Source: Floridanema evergladense | GTDB taxonomy: Bacteria > Cyanobacteriota > Cyanobacteriia > Cyanobacteriales > Aerosakkonemataceae | Assembly (NCBI RefSeq): GCF_041929205.1 | Contig: NZ_JBHFNT010000194.1 | Reading direction: 5' to 3' (one strand) | Length of the DNA: 64,000 nt | In this document: piece by piece, positions 55,444-63,473 of the stretch | Layout: the number at the start of each line of letters is the position of its first letter | Position numbering within the stretch: position 1 is the first letter of the stretch | Notes under the pieces: generated by a model | What the model was told of the DNA's origin: nothing | The model's database searches: none | Seen by the model: the letters and a program-made list of their open reading frames with translations, nothing else | Position numbers and translations under genes: made by a program

Positions 55444-56868
55444 ATGAGGAAATTAGTGGTTGTCAATTCTAATTTGTCAAGTTCGGTAGAGAGTGGAGTA
55501 ATTACAGAGAGTGCGATCGTACCGGAAACAGTAATAAAATCAAAAACTCTACCTAAATTTACTAAAGAAGAAATTCGCACAAGTTTAACAGCATCTACCT
55601 GGGATGGGATTTTTGCAGCGATCTTTTCTAGTATTACTACTGGAGTTCTGTTGAGTAATTTGCTGCTACAATTGGGGGCTACTCCCGTGCAAATTGGGAT
55701 GTTATCTTCAGTTCCAATGGTAGTAAATTTACTGCAACCTTTGGGAGCATATCTTTCTGGATTCACTACAAGTCGTCATTGGTATGGTTTTTGGGTGTTT
55801 GGAATTTCTCGATCGCTGTGGTTAGTTTTGGCGATCGCTATTGCCTTTTCCCAGAAAAACGATAACTTAGTACAATTGACACTATTAATTGTCTTTGCCA
55901 GTAATTTGTTAGGCGCATTTGGATCTGCTTCTTGGTTTAGTTGGATAGCGAAGTTAGTTCCTGAAAAATTGCGCGGTAGATATTTTGGCATTCGCAATAG
56001 TGCTGCTAATTTGGTGGGACTAATTGGTATGCCGTTAATCAGTCTAATAATATCAGTTTGGCCTGGAGGAATACTACAAGGTTACAGTTTATTATTGTTT
56101 TTGGGTGTGATTGCTGGTTTTATCAGTTTAATCTGTCAATTTTTCATGGCTGATGTTAACCCAAAAGCAGAAATAATCACGGTTACTGAGTCATTAGAAG
56201 AGAATGATAGCCAATCTTTGATTAGCAATTTTAAGTCTTTAATTTCCAATAATTTTTTCCGATTCTTACTTTACTTCGGGTTTTGGGCTTTTGCTGTTAA
56301 TGTGGGCAATCCCTTTTTTAATCTTTACCTGTTGGATAACTTAAATATTAATGTGACTTGGGTAACAGTCTATAGCAGTTTATCGGCAGCAGCAAATTTA
56401 TTGATGTTAGTTTTCTGGGGAAAGTTAGCAGATAAAATTGGCAATCGTCCGCTGTTAATTTTAGTGGGAGTTGTCGTGGCGTTAATGCCGTTGCTTTGGT
56501 TGGGAACTGGTTATAATCCGATTTGTCTTTGGGTAGGATTTCCCTTTTTACATTTATTGAGTGGTGGAGTTTGGTCAGCGATCGATCTATGCAGCAATAA
56601 TATTCAAATGAGTGTAGCACCAAGTCACAATCAAGCTACTTATTTTGCGATCGCATCCGCTGTCGCTGGAATCTGTGGCGCTTTTGGGGCAACAGTGGGC
56701 GGATTTTTAGCCCAACAACCCTTTTTTGCTGGTTTACCTGGTTTATTTGCCCTCACTAGTGTACTGCGATTATTAGCTTTACTTCCCTTAATTTTAGTTT
56801 GGGAACACCGCAGTCACTCTGTAAGAGGAATGCTGCAAGGATTGTGGGAAACTACAAGTAGCAATTAG
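55444..56868 (+). CDS. MFS transporter
   Basis: 474 aa with about twelve hydrophobic segments. The loop between helices 2 and 3 and the one after helix 4 fit MFS topology (LVPEKLRGRYFGIRNSAANLVG is the region around the GRYFGIR motif). It has a ~45-residue polar N-terminal extension. Substrate unknown. A bidirectional terminator separates it from the convergent esterase gene. A ~43-bp piece of this gene is repeated at 58142-58183. Confidence 0.88.
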   Translation: MRKLVVVNSNLSSSVESGVITESAIVPETVIKSKTLPKFTKEEIRTSLTASTWDGIFAAIFSSITTGVLLSNLLLQLGATPVQIGMLSSVPMVVNLLQPLGAYLSGFTTSRHWYGFWVFGISRSLWLVLAIAIAFSQKNDNLVQLTLLIVFASNLLGAFGSASWFSWIAKLVPEKLRGRYFGIRNSAANLVGLIGMPLISLIISVWPGGILQGYSLLLFLGVIAGFISLICQFFMADVNPKAEIITVTESLEENDSQSLISNFKSLISNNFFRFLLYFGFWAFAVNVGNPFFNLYLLDNLNINVTWVTVYSSLSAAANLLMLVFWGKLADKIGNRPLLILVGVVVALMPLLWLGTGYNPICLWVGFPFLHLLSGGVWSAIDLCSNNIQMSVAPSHNQATYFAIASAVAGICGAFGATVGGFLAQQPFFAGLPGLFALTSVLRLLALLPLILVWEHRSHSVRGMLQGLWETTSSN

Positions 56869-56877
56869 TAGGTGCAT

Positions 56878-56910
56878 GGAACAAGGAAAAGAAATTTTTT
56901 TCCTTGTTCC
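56878..56910. terminator. bidirectional terminator between MFS and esterase genes
   Basis: GGAACAAGGAAA (56878-56889) pairs perfectly with TTTCCTTGTTCC (56899-56910), with A- and T-rich inner flanks that serve both directions. Confidence 0.8.
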
Positions 56911-56924
56911 AGCTTCAGAGCTTT

Positions 56925-57995
56925 TTAATTAGACTTACCAGGAACTGATTCAAATTTACCAACTAAAGCCAAAGAAGATGAAAACTTTTTCCGCTTCCAA
57001 ATAGAAGCAGCACCTAATACTCCTAATAGTAAAAGTCCCAACTCTTCGCCCGGTTCTGGTACGCTAGTGCTGAGTGCGGAATAAGCTTGTTTTGCTAGTA
57101 ATTTATGCCCTGCGGTAGTTGGGTGAATGGTATCCCAAAATAGAAACTGGTCTGGGTTTTGGCAAGATGGTTCTAATAGACATCCTTGAGTAACATTGGT
57201 GAAGTTGTAATTACCAGGGTTGCTAACTGCATCTGCAAATAAAGAAGCAAAATCTAACGAAACTATTTTGGCATCATAACTTTGAGATAAACTATTAATT
57301 GTTTGCTGAAGTGCCAAATTATGTGCTTGGGTCAAAGTATTTAATGATGTTTTTAATGGTGTCCCATTAGTTAATGGTAATTCTCCTAAACTGGGTAGAT
57401 TAGCAACTGCAATCTGTTTTGCGCCAGCTGCCAATAATGAATTAAGCGCCAAAGATATATTGTTAATCGATTGATTAGGAGTTGTAAATGGCGTAAACCA
57501 TGTAGATGTAGTAGGCAAGTAATCATTTGCACCTGCCCAAATAATATAAAGGGCATTTGGATCGGCGGGCTGACTTGTTGCTTGCAAAATATTAAGATAA
57601 GTTCCTACTTGTTGTTGTAAACCGAAAGCGTTTTGATTGAATGTGTTAGCGAAATCTGTAGTCGCTCCACCAAAGGCAAAATTAACACTTTGGTTGGGAA
57701 TTTGTGGCAAAGGTATGGATGTGTTTGGCTGAGTAATAAATGTGCTAGGTGTTAATCTTAAATCTTGAGCCAGATAATCAACCCAGTTTTGCTCATTAGA
57801 AAATCGACCATTGAAGTAGAAACCCGGAAACTGTTGAGGAGCAGAGTTATAAATATTGCCTGTATCGGAAAGGCTGTCACCAAAAACGTACATTTTAGTG
57901 TAATTTAATTCAGCAGCTTGGGCAGCGAATTCCGAGACAGGGGTAAATGCGATCGCAGCACTTGCGCTTGCAACAACAAGTTTTTGCCAAACCAT
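56925..57995 (-). CDS. GDSL/SGNH esterase with PEP-CTERM anchor
   Basis: 356 aa secreted hydrolase. A signal peptide (residues 1-28, ending AAQA) is followed by block I FGDSLSDTGN (nucleophile Ser), block III WAGANDY, and block V DTIHPTTAGH (catalytic Asp and His). The C terminus VPEPGEE, a hydrophobic helix and WKRKK make a PEP-CTERM sorting signal, implying processing by an exosortase encoded elsewhere. Lipid or carbohydrate ester substrate unknown. Confidence 0.93.
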   Translation of the reverse strand: MVWQKLVVASASAAIAFTPVSEFAAQAAELNYTKMYVFGDSLSDTGNIYNSAPQQFPGFYFNGRFSNEQNWVDYLAQDLRLTPSTFITQPNTSIPLPQIPNQSVNFAFGGATTDFANTFNQNAFGLQQQVGTYLNILQATSQPADPNALYIIWAGANDYLPTTSTWFTPFTTPNQSINNISLALNSLLAAGAKQIAVANLPSLGELPLTNGTPLKTSLNTLTQAHNLALQQTINSLSQSYDAKIVSLDFASLFADAVSNPGNYNFTNVTQGCLLEPSCQNPDQFLFWDTIHPTTAGHKLLAKQAYSALSTSVPEPGEELGLLLLGVLGAASIWKRKKFSSSLALVGKFESVPGKSN

Positions 57996-58136
57996 ATATC
58001 TTCTCTTAGGGAAACCGAATTTATACTGATATTGTAAGTGATAGACTATATAAAATTTATAATGTTTCTATGAAGTAACTCAAGCCAAATAAAGATATGT
58101 ACTGTCTCAGGAAATGATGTAAAAATTTGTATCTTT

Positions 58137-58268
58137 ATGACTGTAGCACCAAGTCGCAATCAAGCTGCTTATTTTGCGATCGCCTTTTTGCAATTATTTA
58201 AGAAGTACGATCGCACTTTACAAACCCTACCTCTTACCACAAAGCGGGTTTTGATAGGATTAGGATAA
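58137..58268 (+). pseudogene. fragment duplicated from the MFS transporter gene
   Basis: Bases 58142-58183 repeat 56613-56654 of the MFS gene with about two mismatches, in the same reading frame (APSxNQAxYFAIA). The similarity then ends abruptly at GCGATCGC and the frame closes after 43 codons. It looks like the scar of a duplicated or recombined transporter gene. Confidence 0.65.
58176..58206 (+). repeat. direct repeat flanking the toxin-antitoxin pair, left copy
   Basis: GCGATCGCCTTTTTGC plus CAATTA ... AGAAGT recurs at 59077-59106 with three differences. The two copies bracket the Phd/RelE genes. Confidence 0.7.
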
Positions 58269-58451
58269 ATCAATCATCATTTAAAGTAGACTAAAAGCAG
58301 AAGGCGATCGCTCAGTTATGCTCTTGGGATAGTAACTGGGTTTTTGTTTGATGCGTAACGGCATCACGTACATCACACCGAAATCACACAATAGGCAAAA
58401 CAATTGCCATAATGTTAGCATGAAATTATCAGATAATTTTTTGCAAATATT

Positions 58452-58739
58452 ATGCTCAGTCTGAGTGACATTTATCCTCTCTCGGAGTTCCAACGGGGTG
58501 CGAAAGCTTTCCTAGCAAAACTCAATGAAACTAAAGCACCCATAGTTCTGACTGTGAATGGTAAAGCTAGTGTAGTTGTTCAAGATGCTGAAAGCTACCA
58601 GCAACTGCTCGATAAGGTTGAGTTACTGGAGTCTATTGTAGGTATCCGCAAAAGTATAGAAGAATTTGAGCAAGGGAAAGGGATTCCTCTGAAGCAAGCA
58701 TTTGCAGAACTTCGGGAAAAATATGGTTTACCAGATTGA
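58452..58739 (+). CDS. Phd/YefM-type antitoxin
   Basis: 95 aa. The N-terminal Phd/YefM fold (YPLSEFQRGAKAFLAKLNET, PIVLTVNGKASVVVQDAESY) binds DNA and represses its own operon; the C-terminal acidic helix neutralises the toxin. The toxin gene overlaps its 3' end by 17 bases, so the two are co-translated. ATG start at 58452. Confidence 0.93.
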   Translation: MLSLSDIYPLSEFQRGAKAFLAKLNETKAPIVLTVNGKASVVVQDAESYQQLLDKVELLESIVGIRKSIEEFEQGKGIPLKQAFAELREKYGLPD

Positions 58740-59073
58740 AATATCTCCTACTGCGGTAGCTGATATAGAAAGTATTTTTCTTTGGATCAAGGAGGATTCA
58801 CCGGAAAACGCTTATCGCTGGGTAAGAGGATGTTATGAAATTATGTTGACACTGGAAAACTTTCCCAAGCGTTGTGCTTTGGCGATCGAAAGTGAGTATA
58901 TGGAAATAGAGATACGCCAACTTCTCTATAAAAAGCAATTCAATATTTTATTTACTGTTAGTGAAATAGTTGAGCAAGAGCAAGGAATTGTGCGTATTCA
59001 TCGCGTGCGCCGTTGTTCTCAACAAGCACTTCAAAGTATAGATCAACTCTTAGGTGATGAACCAGAAACTTAA
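58723..59073 (+). CDS. RelE/ParE-family toxin
   Basis: 116 aa from the ATG at 58723 (MVYQIEISPTAVADIESIF), inside the antitoxin gene. The ParE/RelE fold is recognised by A-x-x-DIESIFLWI, NFPKRCALA, IRQLLYKKQFNILFTV and the C-terminal VRIHRVRRCSQ. Whether it cuts mRNA or inhibits gyrase is not clear from sequence. An in-frame upstream start (58702) would add seven residues and is less likely. Confidence 0.92.
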   Translation: MVYQIEISPTAVADIESIFLWIKEDSPENAYRWVRGCYEIMLTLENFPKRCALAIESEYMEIEIRQLLYKKQFNILFTVSEIVEQEQGIVRIHRVRRCSQQALQSIDQLLGDEPET

Positions 59074-59076
59074 AAC

Positions 59077-59106
59077 GCGATCGCCTTTTTGCAATTACTC
59101 AGAAGT
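59077..59106 (+). repeat. direct repeat flanking the toxin-antitoxin pair, right copy
   Basis: Matches 58176-58206 apart from three positions; begins 3 bases after the toxin stop codon. Confidence 0.7.
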
Positions 59107-59155
59107 TCTGCCTTTCTTACACTAGATGTAGTCCCATTAAAAATCCCACAGGCGA

Positions 59156-60142
59156 ATGAACCAAGTTGATTATTTGCGAATTAGTTTAATCGATCGCTGC
59201 AATTTTCGTTGTCAGTACTGTATGCCGGAAGGTGCAGAACTGGACTATATTTTGCAGCAACAATTACTTACTTACGAAGAACTACTGACGCTGATTGAGG
59301 AAGTGTTCATTCCTGTAGGTTTTACTCGTTTCCGCTTGACTGGGGGTGAACCTTTGTTGCGTCCAAGGGTAGTCGAGTTGGTGGGTGCGATCGCATCTCT
59401 ACCCCAAACGCAAGATTTATCAATAACAACCAACGGATTTTTACTCGCACCCTTGGCGCAAGACCTCTACAATGCAGGTTTGCGGCGAATTAATATTAGT
59501 TTGGATTCTCTCGATCCACAAACTTTCGATCTGATTACTGGAAATCGAGGACGTTCTCGCTGGGAAAAAGTTTGGCAAGGAATTCAAGCTGCTTACCAAG
59601 TTGGTTTCAATCCCCTCAAACTCAATGTGGTGGTGATTCCGGGGGTAAATGACCAAGAAATTTTGGATTTAGCGGCTTTGTCGATCGACCGGGAATGGCA
59701 CGTCCGGTTTATTGAATTTATGCCGATCGGTAATTCTGATTTGTTTAGCGATCGTGGTTGGGTAGCTTCCGAACAGTTGCGCCAACAAATTCGCGATCGC
59801 TGGGGCTTGACAGAATCGCAAGTGCGTGGTAATGGCCCTGCTGATGTATTTAAAATTCCGGGAGCCAAGGGAACGCTAGGATTTATCAGTCAGATGTCGG
59901 AGTGTTTTTGCGATCGGTGTAACCGGATGCGTCTTTCTGCTGACGGTTGGTTGCGCCCTTGTCTGTTGAACGAAACCGGAGAAATCGACTTAAAAACCGC
60001 CCTCCGCAAAGGTATTAACCCTACTGAACTAAGAGAGCGAGTCCGAGAATTACTAAATATTAAACCAGAGATAAACTTTAAACAACGTGACTCTGGAACT
60101 ACAGGTACTTACAGGCGCACCATGTCACAAATTGGCGGCTGA
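59156..60142 (+). CDS. moaA: GTP 3',8-cyclase (molybdenum cofactor synthesis)
   Basis: Radical SAM enzyme that, with MoaC, makes cyclic pyranopterin from GTP. 328 aa. The SAM [4Fe-4S] cluster ligands are Cys15, Cys19 and Cys22 (RCNFRCQYC). The second cluster is bound by CFCDRC and LRPC near residues 250-270. The C-terminal end is QIGG, the conserved double-glycine tail. No other moa genes are adjacent. Confidence 0.97.
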   Translation: MNQVDYLRISLIDRCNFRCQYCMPEGAELDYILQQQLLTYEELLTLIEEVFIPVGFTRFRLTGGEPLLRPRVVELVGAIASLPQTQDLSITTNGFLLAPLAQDLYNAGLRRINISLDSLDPQTFDLITGNRGRSRWEKVWQGIQAAYQVGFNPLKLNVVVIPGVNDQEILDLAALSIDREWHVRFIEFMPIGNSDLFSDRGWVASEQLRQQIRDRWGLTESQVRGNGPADVFKIPGAKGTLGFISQMSECFCDRCNRMRLSADGWLRPCLLNETGEIDLKTALRKGINPTELRERVRELLNIKPEINFKQRDSGTTGTYRRTMSQIGG

Positions 60143-60146
60143 GACA

Positions 60147-60223
60147 ATTTTAGATTTCAGATTTCAGATTTTAGATTTTAGATTTTAACCGCAATCCAAA
60201 ATCTAAAATCCCAAATCTAAAAT
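60147..60223. repeat. AGATTTT/AAAATCT heptamer hairpin between moaA and rpsD
   Basis: Tandem CAGATTTCAGATTTTAGATTTTA (60156-60188) faces CAAAATCTAAAATCCCAAATCTAAAATC (60198-60223). It lies between convergent genes and could end transcription of both. Confidence 0.75.
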
Positions 60224-60225
60224 CA

Positions 60226-60834
60226 TTAAGCTTGCCGTGAGTAGTACTCAACCACCAGTAGTTCGTTAATCTGTAGCGCTACCCATTCCCGCTCAATCAC
60301 GCCGTTAACTTTGCCAACCAACTTAGTCTTATCGAATTCTAAATGGCTCGGCAAGTTAGCCAAACCGGGATATTGCAAGTTAGCTTCTGCCAACTGACGA
60401 GAGTTGTCCCTGTCTCTGACGCTAATAACTTCGCCCGGTTTGCATTGGTAGCTGGCAATGGTAACTTTACGACCATTAACTGTAATGTGACCGTGATTTA
60501 CCATTTGTCGAGCCGCTGGAATGGTAGGAGCCAAACCCAAACGGAAAACAGTGTTGTCTAAACGCATTTCTAATAATTGCAGCAACACTTGTCCCGTAGA
60601 ACCAGTGGCGCGACGAGCTTTCCGCACATAACGCAGGAGTTGTCTTTCCGACACCCCGTAGTTAAAGCGCAGCTTTTGTTTTTCTTCTAAACGAATCGCA
60701 TACTCAGAACGTTTCTTCCGGTTTGCACCATGTTGCCCTGGAGGGCTGGTTTTTCTCGCTGATTTGCGAGTTAAGCCGGGGAGGTCTCCCAGGCGACGAA
60801 CCACTCTGAGGCGTGGGCCTCTATATCGCGACAT
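60226..60834 (-). CDS. rpsD: 30S ribosomal protein S4
   Basis: 202 aa, standard bacterial S4: basic N terminus (MSRYRGPRLRVVRRLGDLPG), the S4 RNA-binding domain (LDNTVFRLGLAPTIPAARQM, GHITVNGRKV). The N terminus has no zinc-binding cysteines, as in other cyanobacteria. A single gene rather than part of the alpha ribosomal operon, also usual for cyanobacteria. Confidence 0.98.
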   Translation of the reverse strand: MSRYRGPRLRVVRRLGDLPGLTRKSARKTSPPGQHGANRKKRSEYAIRLEEKQKLRFNYGVSERQLLRYVRKARRATGSTGQVLLQLLEMRLDNTVFRLGLAPTIPAARQMVNHGHITVNGRKVTIASYQCKPGEVISVRDRDNSRQLAEANLQYPGLANLPSHLEFDKTKLVGKVNGVIEREWVALQINELLVVEYYSRQA

Positions 60835-60967
60835 CTCGCTTCCTCTCTAGTTATCCAGATTAAATTTTACCCAGAATTTCTAGTATATAGTTAAATTAAC
60901 AATTTTTTTAACTGGGCGCTCATAAATTTTACCTTAATTTCGCAAGAAAACCACAATCTGGTAAATC

Positions 60968-60992
60968 CCAATCCCCAGTCCCCAATCCCCAA
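60968..60992. repeat. CCCCAAT/CCCCAGT tandem heptamers
   Basis: Three to four units of the classical cyanobacterial STRR heptamer, complementary in sequence to the GGGGACT arrays elsewhere in the window. Confidence 0.7.
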
Positions 60993-61049
60993 ATTACACG
61001 CAAAGGCAAAAAAGATTGTAAATTCTTTCCAGACTAACTATAGTTCTGT

Positions 61050-61679
61050 ATGTTTCCCAGTTCCTATATTTTTACTAGAACTAGCATGAGAATGCTGTTT
61101 CGTTGTTTTGCCCCATCTTGGGCTTCCCTGTTGTTGTTAACAGTTGCCATTCCCAGCCAATCTCTCGCTGTGGAATCGAATGCTTTTGATTATGATTTCA
61201 AGACTTGTGGAGTAGAGTTAGCGCGTGCGGGTATTCCGGCATCGGAGGCATCAGAATCTTGTTCCGACGCACTTTACCCCAGAGATTTAACCGTTTGCGT
61301 TTTAACTATTTACAAACAAACGAAAATTTCTCCAGCAGATGCGCTGACTACCTGTAGACAAGTCCGACGACCCCGCGATTTAGGAAGTTGTGTAGCAAAC
61401 ATCAGTCTAAATACTACCGGGGGCAATCCTGGCGCGATTTTAGATAATTGTCGCCGTAGTTTGTTACCAGTGCGTTTTGGTAAGTGTGTTGTCGGTTTGG
61501 TTGAGTCACTAAAATTGCCAGTAACTGGGGTAATGAATAACTGTATTGATGGTACCGATCGTCCAAGAGATTTCTATCCACCTGGAGCTAGTCCTTTACG
61601 AGAAGCACCACCGCAGCAACCATTGATTGTTCCTGTACCAGTTAATCCCACTCTACCACCACCAACTACAACTCCTTAA
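61050..61679 (+). CDS. secreted cysteine-pair repeat protein, 209 aa
   Basis: No named family recognised. A signal peptide ends near VAIPSQSLAVES (residues ~30-42; an internal ATG at 61086 may be the real start). The mature part has four units of ~35 residues, each with two Cys in the pattern CV-x2-I ... A-x3-C-R (PRDLTVCVLTIYK, PRDLGSCVANIS, PVRFGKCVVGLV). Eight cysteines suggest four disulfides in an exported domain. The C terminus is Pro/Thr-rich, like wall or outer-membrane linkers. A terminator follows. Confidence 0.75.
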   Translation: MFPSSYIFTRTSMRMLFRCFAPSWASLLLLTVAIPSQSLAVESNAFDYDFKTCGVELARAGIPASEASESCSDALYPRDLTVCVLTIYKQTKISPADALTTCRQVRRPRDLGSCVANISLNTTGGNPGAILDNCRRSLLPVRFGKCVVGLVESLKLPVTGVMNNCIDGTDRPRDFYPPGASPLREAPPQQPLIVPVPVNPTLPPPTTTP

Positions 61680-61702
61680 CAGGTTTAAGAAGAATCAGTT
61701 TT

Positions 61703-61730
61703 CCGTCTCCATCTTTGAGGCGGTTTTTTT
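61703..61730 (+). terminator. rho-independent terminator
   Basis: CCGTCTC (61703-61709) pairs with GAGGCGG (61717-61723, one G-T wobble) and is followed by seven T. Confidence 0.85.
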
Positions 61731-61745
61731 ATGGGCATCTGAGTA

Positions 61746-61761
61746 AGTGATACGTATCACT
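61746..61761. promoter_or_regulatory. perfect 16-bp palindrome, operator-like
   Basis: AGTGATACGTATCACT is a perfect palindrome 145 bases before the small gene at 61906 and 15 bases after a terminator. It has the size and symmetry of a dimeric repressor site; the cognate regulator is unknown. Confidence 0.45.
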
Positions 61762-61905
61762 GTTTGCGGTTCATTTTGCTCACTAAGAAAATTGTTTTCT
61801 CTCACGATTCATAATTTATATTAATCACATTTTATTCCTCTTTTGAATCACCCTGACGCTGATTGATTTAAACGATATTATAAGTATCGAGTTCAAAAGT
61901 TCGTT

Positions 61906-62118
61906 ATGCAAGTTCAACTTTTACCTAATGCCCTTTCTGAATTATACGCTCAAGTTAGTAATTCTGGACAAGTTACTTTAGCCGATCGCTATGGATTGAT
62001 GGCAGCAGTGTTAGATGAAACTTTAGATGAGGAACAAAGAATGGCTGTGAATCGGATTATTTATAGCATATACAAAAGGAAGTTGGTAATTGTAAATGAG
62101 ATTTCTAGTATTTCTTAG
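61906..62118 (+). CDS. small conserved-looking cyanobacterial protein, 70 aa
   Basis: Helical, no membrane segment. The core TLADRYGLMAAVLDETLDEEQRMAVNRIIYSI contains a long amphipathic helix pair. Function unknown. No strong ribosome binding site. A terminator lies 124 bases downstream. Confidence 0.65.
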   Translation: MQVQLLPNALSELYAQVSNSGQVTLADRYGLMAAVLDETLDEEQRMAVNRIIYSIYKRKLVIVNEISSIS

Positions 62119-62241
62119 TAATTGATTTGGTTTCAATTACTGTAAGTTTATTATTAATTTTCCCTATACCAGAATCGATAAATACCTACTTCCTCATTAG
62201 CTATTCTTTATGGAAAACTAAAGATATACAATCTCTCTCCG

Positions 62242-62274
62242 CCTGTCTAGTTAGTTACTCAGACAGGTTTTTTT
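62242..62274 (+). terminator. rho-independent terminator
   Basis: CCTGTCT (62242-62248) pairs perfectly with AGACAGG (62261-62267), followed by seven T. It insulates the LexA-box promoter just downstream. Confidence 0.9.
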
Positions 62275-62294
62275 AGTGTTTATAAGAATGGGGG

Positions 62295-62323
62295 TAGACA
62301 ACTTAGTACATTTGTACTATAAT
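62295..62323 (+). promoter_or_regulatory. sigma-70 type promoter with LexA box in the spacer
   Basis: TAGACA (62295-62300), 17-base spacer, TATAAT (62318-62323). The spacer holds AGTACATTTGTACT (62305-62318), a full match to the cyanobacterial LexA consensus RGTACNNNDGTWCB. LexA bound here would block RNA polymerase. The small gene at 62409 starts 86 bases downstream of the -10. Confidence 0.75.
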
Positions 62324-62408
62324 AGATTCAAGTTAAGTGATTGAGCCAACCTAATCTAGGAACTGGCTAAGGAAAAAAGTTGTAGAGCATGGATGCGGGT
62401 TTTAGCTT

Positions 62409-62675
62409 ATGAATAAGCATTATATTCTCAATCTCAATCCTCACGCGAAGCAGGAGTGGGATCGTTGCACTTTGCGAGATCCGCTAACAGCTAAGCGTCC
62501 TGATTTCGCTAAGTTGATTGCAGAAGTGGTGGGAGGAAAACCTGGTTCTTACTTAGTTTCTGTGCAGATTGAAGTGGAAGTTTTGGATAAAGCAGGTTTG
62601 CCCCAGTCTGAGCAACTAACTCTTAGTTTGCCGGAAATTTCTGTTCATTCTCATCCACAGGAATTAGTTGCTTAA
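62409..62675 (+). CDS. small protein of 88 aa behind a LexA-type promoter
   Basis: Unrecognised family. Mixed alpha/beta, no membrane segment, with KHYILNLNPHAKQEW at the start, a central SYLVSVQIEVEVLD strand pair and a C-terminal LTLSLPEISVHSH. The upstream promoter carries a LexA box, so DNA-damage control is likely. The 123-aa gene 203 bp downstream might be co-transcribed. Confidence 0.7.
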   Translation: MNKHYILNLNPHAKQEWDRCTLRDPLTAKRPDFAKLIAEVVGGKPGSYLVSVQIEVEVLDKAGLPQSEQLTLSLPEISVHSHPQELVA

Positions 62676-62698
62676 AGTAGAAGGTAGAGGGGAAAGTT

Positions 62699-62776
62699 CG
62701 ATCGGGGTTTACAGAGCGGCGAGATTTCTTAATTAATCTTGCTTATCATGTAAATCAATAAATCCCGATCTGGTTT
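62699..62776. repeat. long-loop inverted repeat GATCGGGGTTTA / TAAATCCCGATC
   Basis: The arms near 62699-62711 and 62760-62771 match at 11 of 12 positions, with a small internal hairpin (AGATT ... AATCT). Lies between the 88-aa and 123-aa genes. No T-run. Confidence 0.4.
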
Positions 62777-62878
62777 GGAGTTAATTAATTTCCCCTTGTT
62801 TCCCTACCATTTTGTTACTAGTTAGTTGTTGCTAGTTAGGTAATTTTTGCTGGCTACAGTTTCAGAGGATAAGTTTTA

Positions 62879-63250
62879 ATGCTCAAGCTGAGTGATTATC
62901 CGGTAGCGATCGCTAGAACCAACCAAGCGATCGTAGAATTAGACTATGAATTGTCTGCGTTACGTCAAGTAATTTCTGCTTTTGAAGGCAAAGCAGAGAT
63001 GATAGTTGCCACTGATTTTAACCTAAAAAATGATAGCCAACGGAAAGCCCGAAGATTTGAATTATTGCAAGTTAATCAAGAATACCAAAAAGCTCAAGAA
63101 CTCTCAGCAAAATTAGCAACCGAAAAAAGTAATGCTGTTGCTCATTTAGAATATCTGAGAAATCAGTTTAGTGTCGCTAAACTAGAAGCGAGATTAATGA
63201 TTGCCCAACAACTTTCCGGGTTAGAATCAAGAGAATTTGCAGGTTTTTAA
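62879..63250 (+). CDS. coiled-coil protein, 123 aa
   Basis: Unrecognised. Almost all helical with long charged amphipathic stretches (YELSALRQVISAFEGKAEM, NQEYQKAQELSAKLATEKSN), so a coiled-coil dimer is likely. ATG at 62879 with AGAGGATAAG 13 bases before. It may share the message of the 88-aa gene. Confidence 0.65.
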   Translation: MLKLSDYPVAIARTNQAIVELDYELSALRQVISAFEGKAEMIVATDFNLKNDSQRKARRFELLQVNQEYQKAQELSAKLATEKSNAVAHLEYLRNQFSVAKLEARLMIAQQLSGLESREFAGF

Positions 63251-63365
63251 ATAGTAATAAAGTTTCTCCTTTGGGTGGTGGTAGGGCTTGTTGTCCTACT
63301 ATTTTTTTTGCAGATGCAAAAGTAGAGACGTTGTATACAAAGTCTCTACAATATGGGTAATCTCT

Positions 63366-63470
63366 ACTCAGATCTTGCAGATCTGGGAGGTTCTACCTCC
63401 CAGATCTCGTTACCAGGTTCAACCTGGTAACGAAAAACAGAGGCTCTGCCTCAAGGTGTAAGATCTGAGT
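63366..63470. repeat. multi-hairpin dispersed repeat, copy B
   Basis: Perfect 11-bp ends ACTCAGATCTT (63366-63376) and AAGATCTGAGT (63460-63470) enclose GGGAGGTTCTACCTCCC, CGTTACCAGGTT-c-AACCTGGTAACG and GAGGC-TCT-GCCTC hairpins. It is the inverted counterpart of copy A at 55046-55140. Confidence 0.8.
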
Positions 63471-63473
63471 CTA

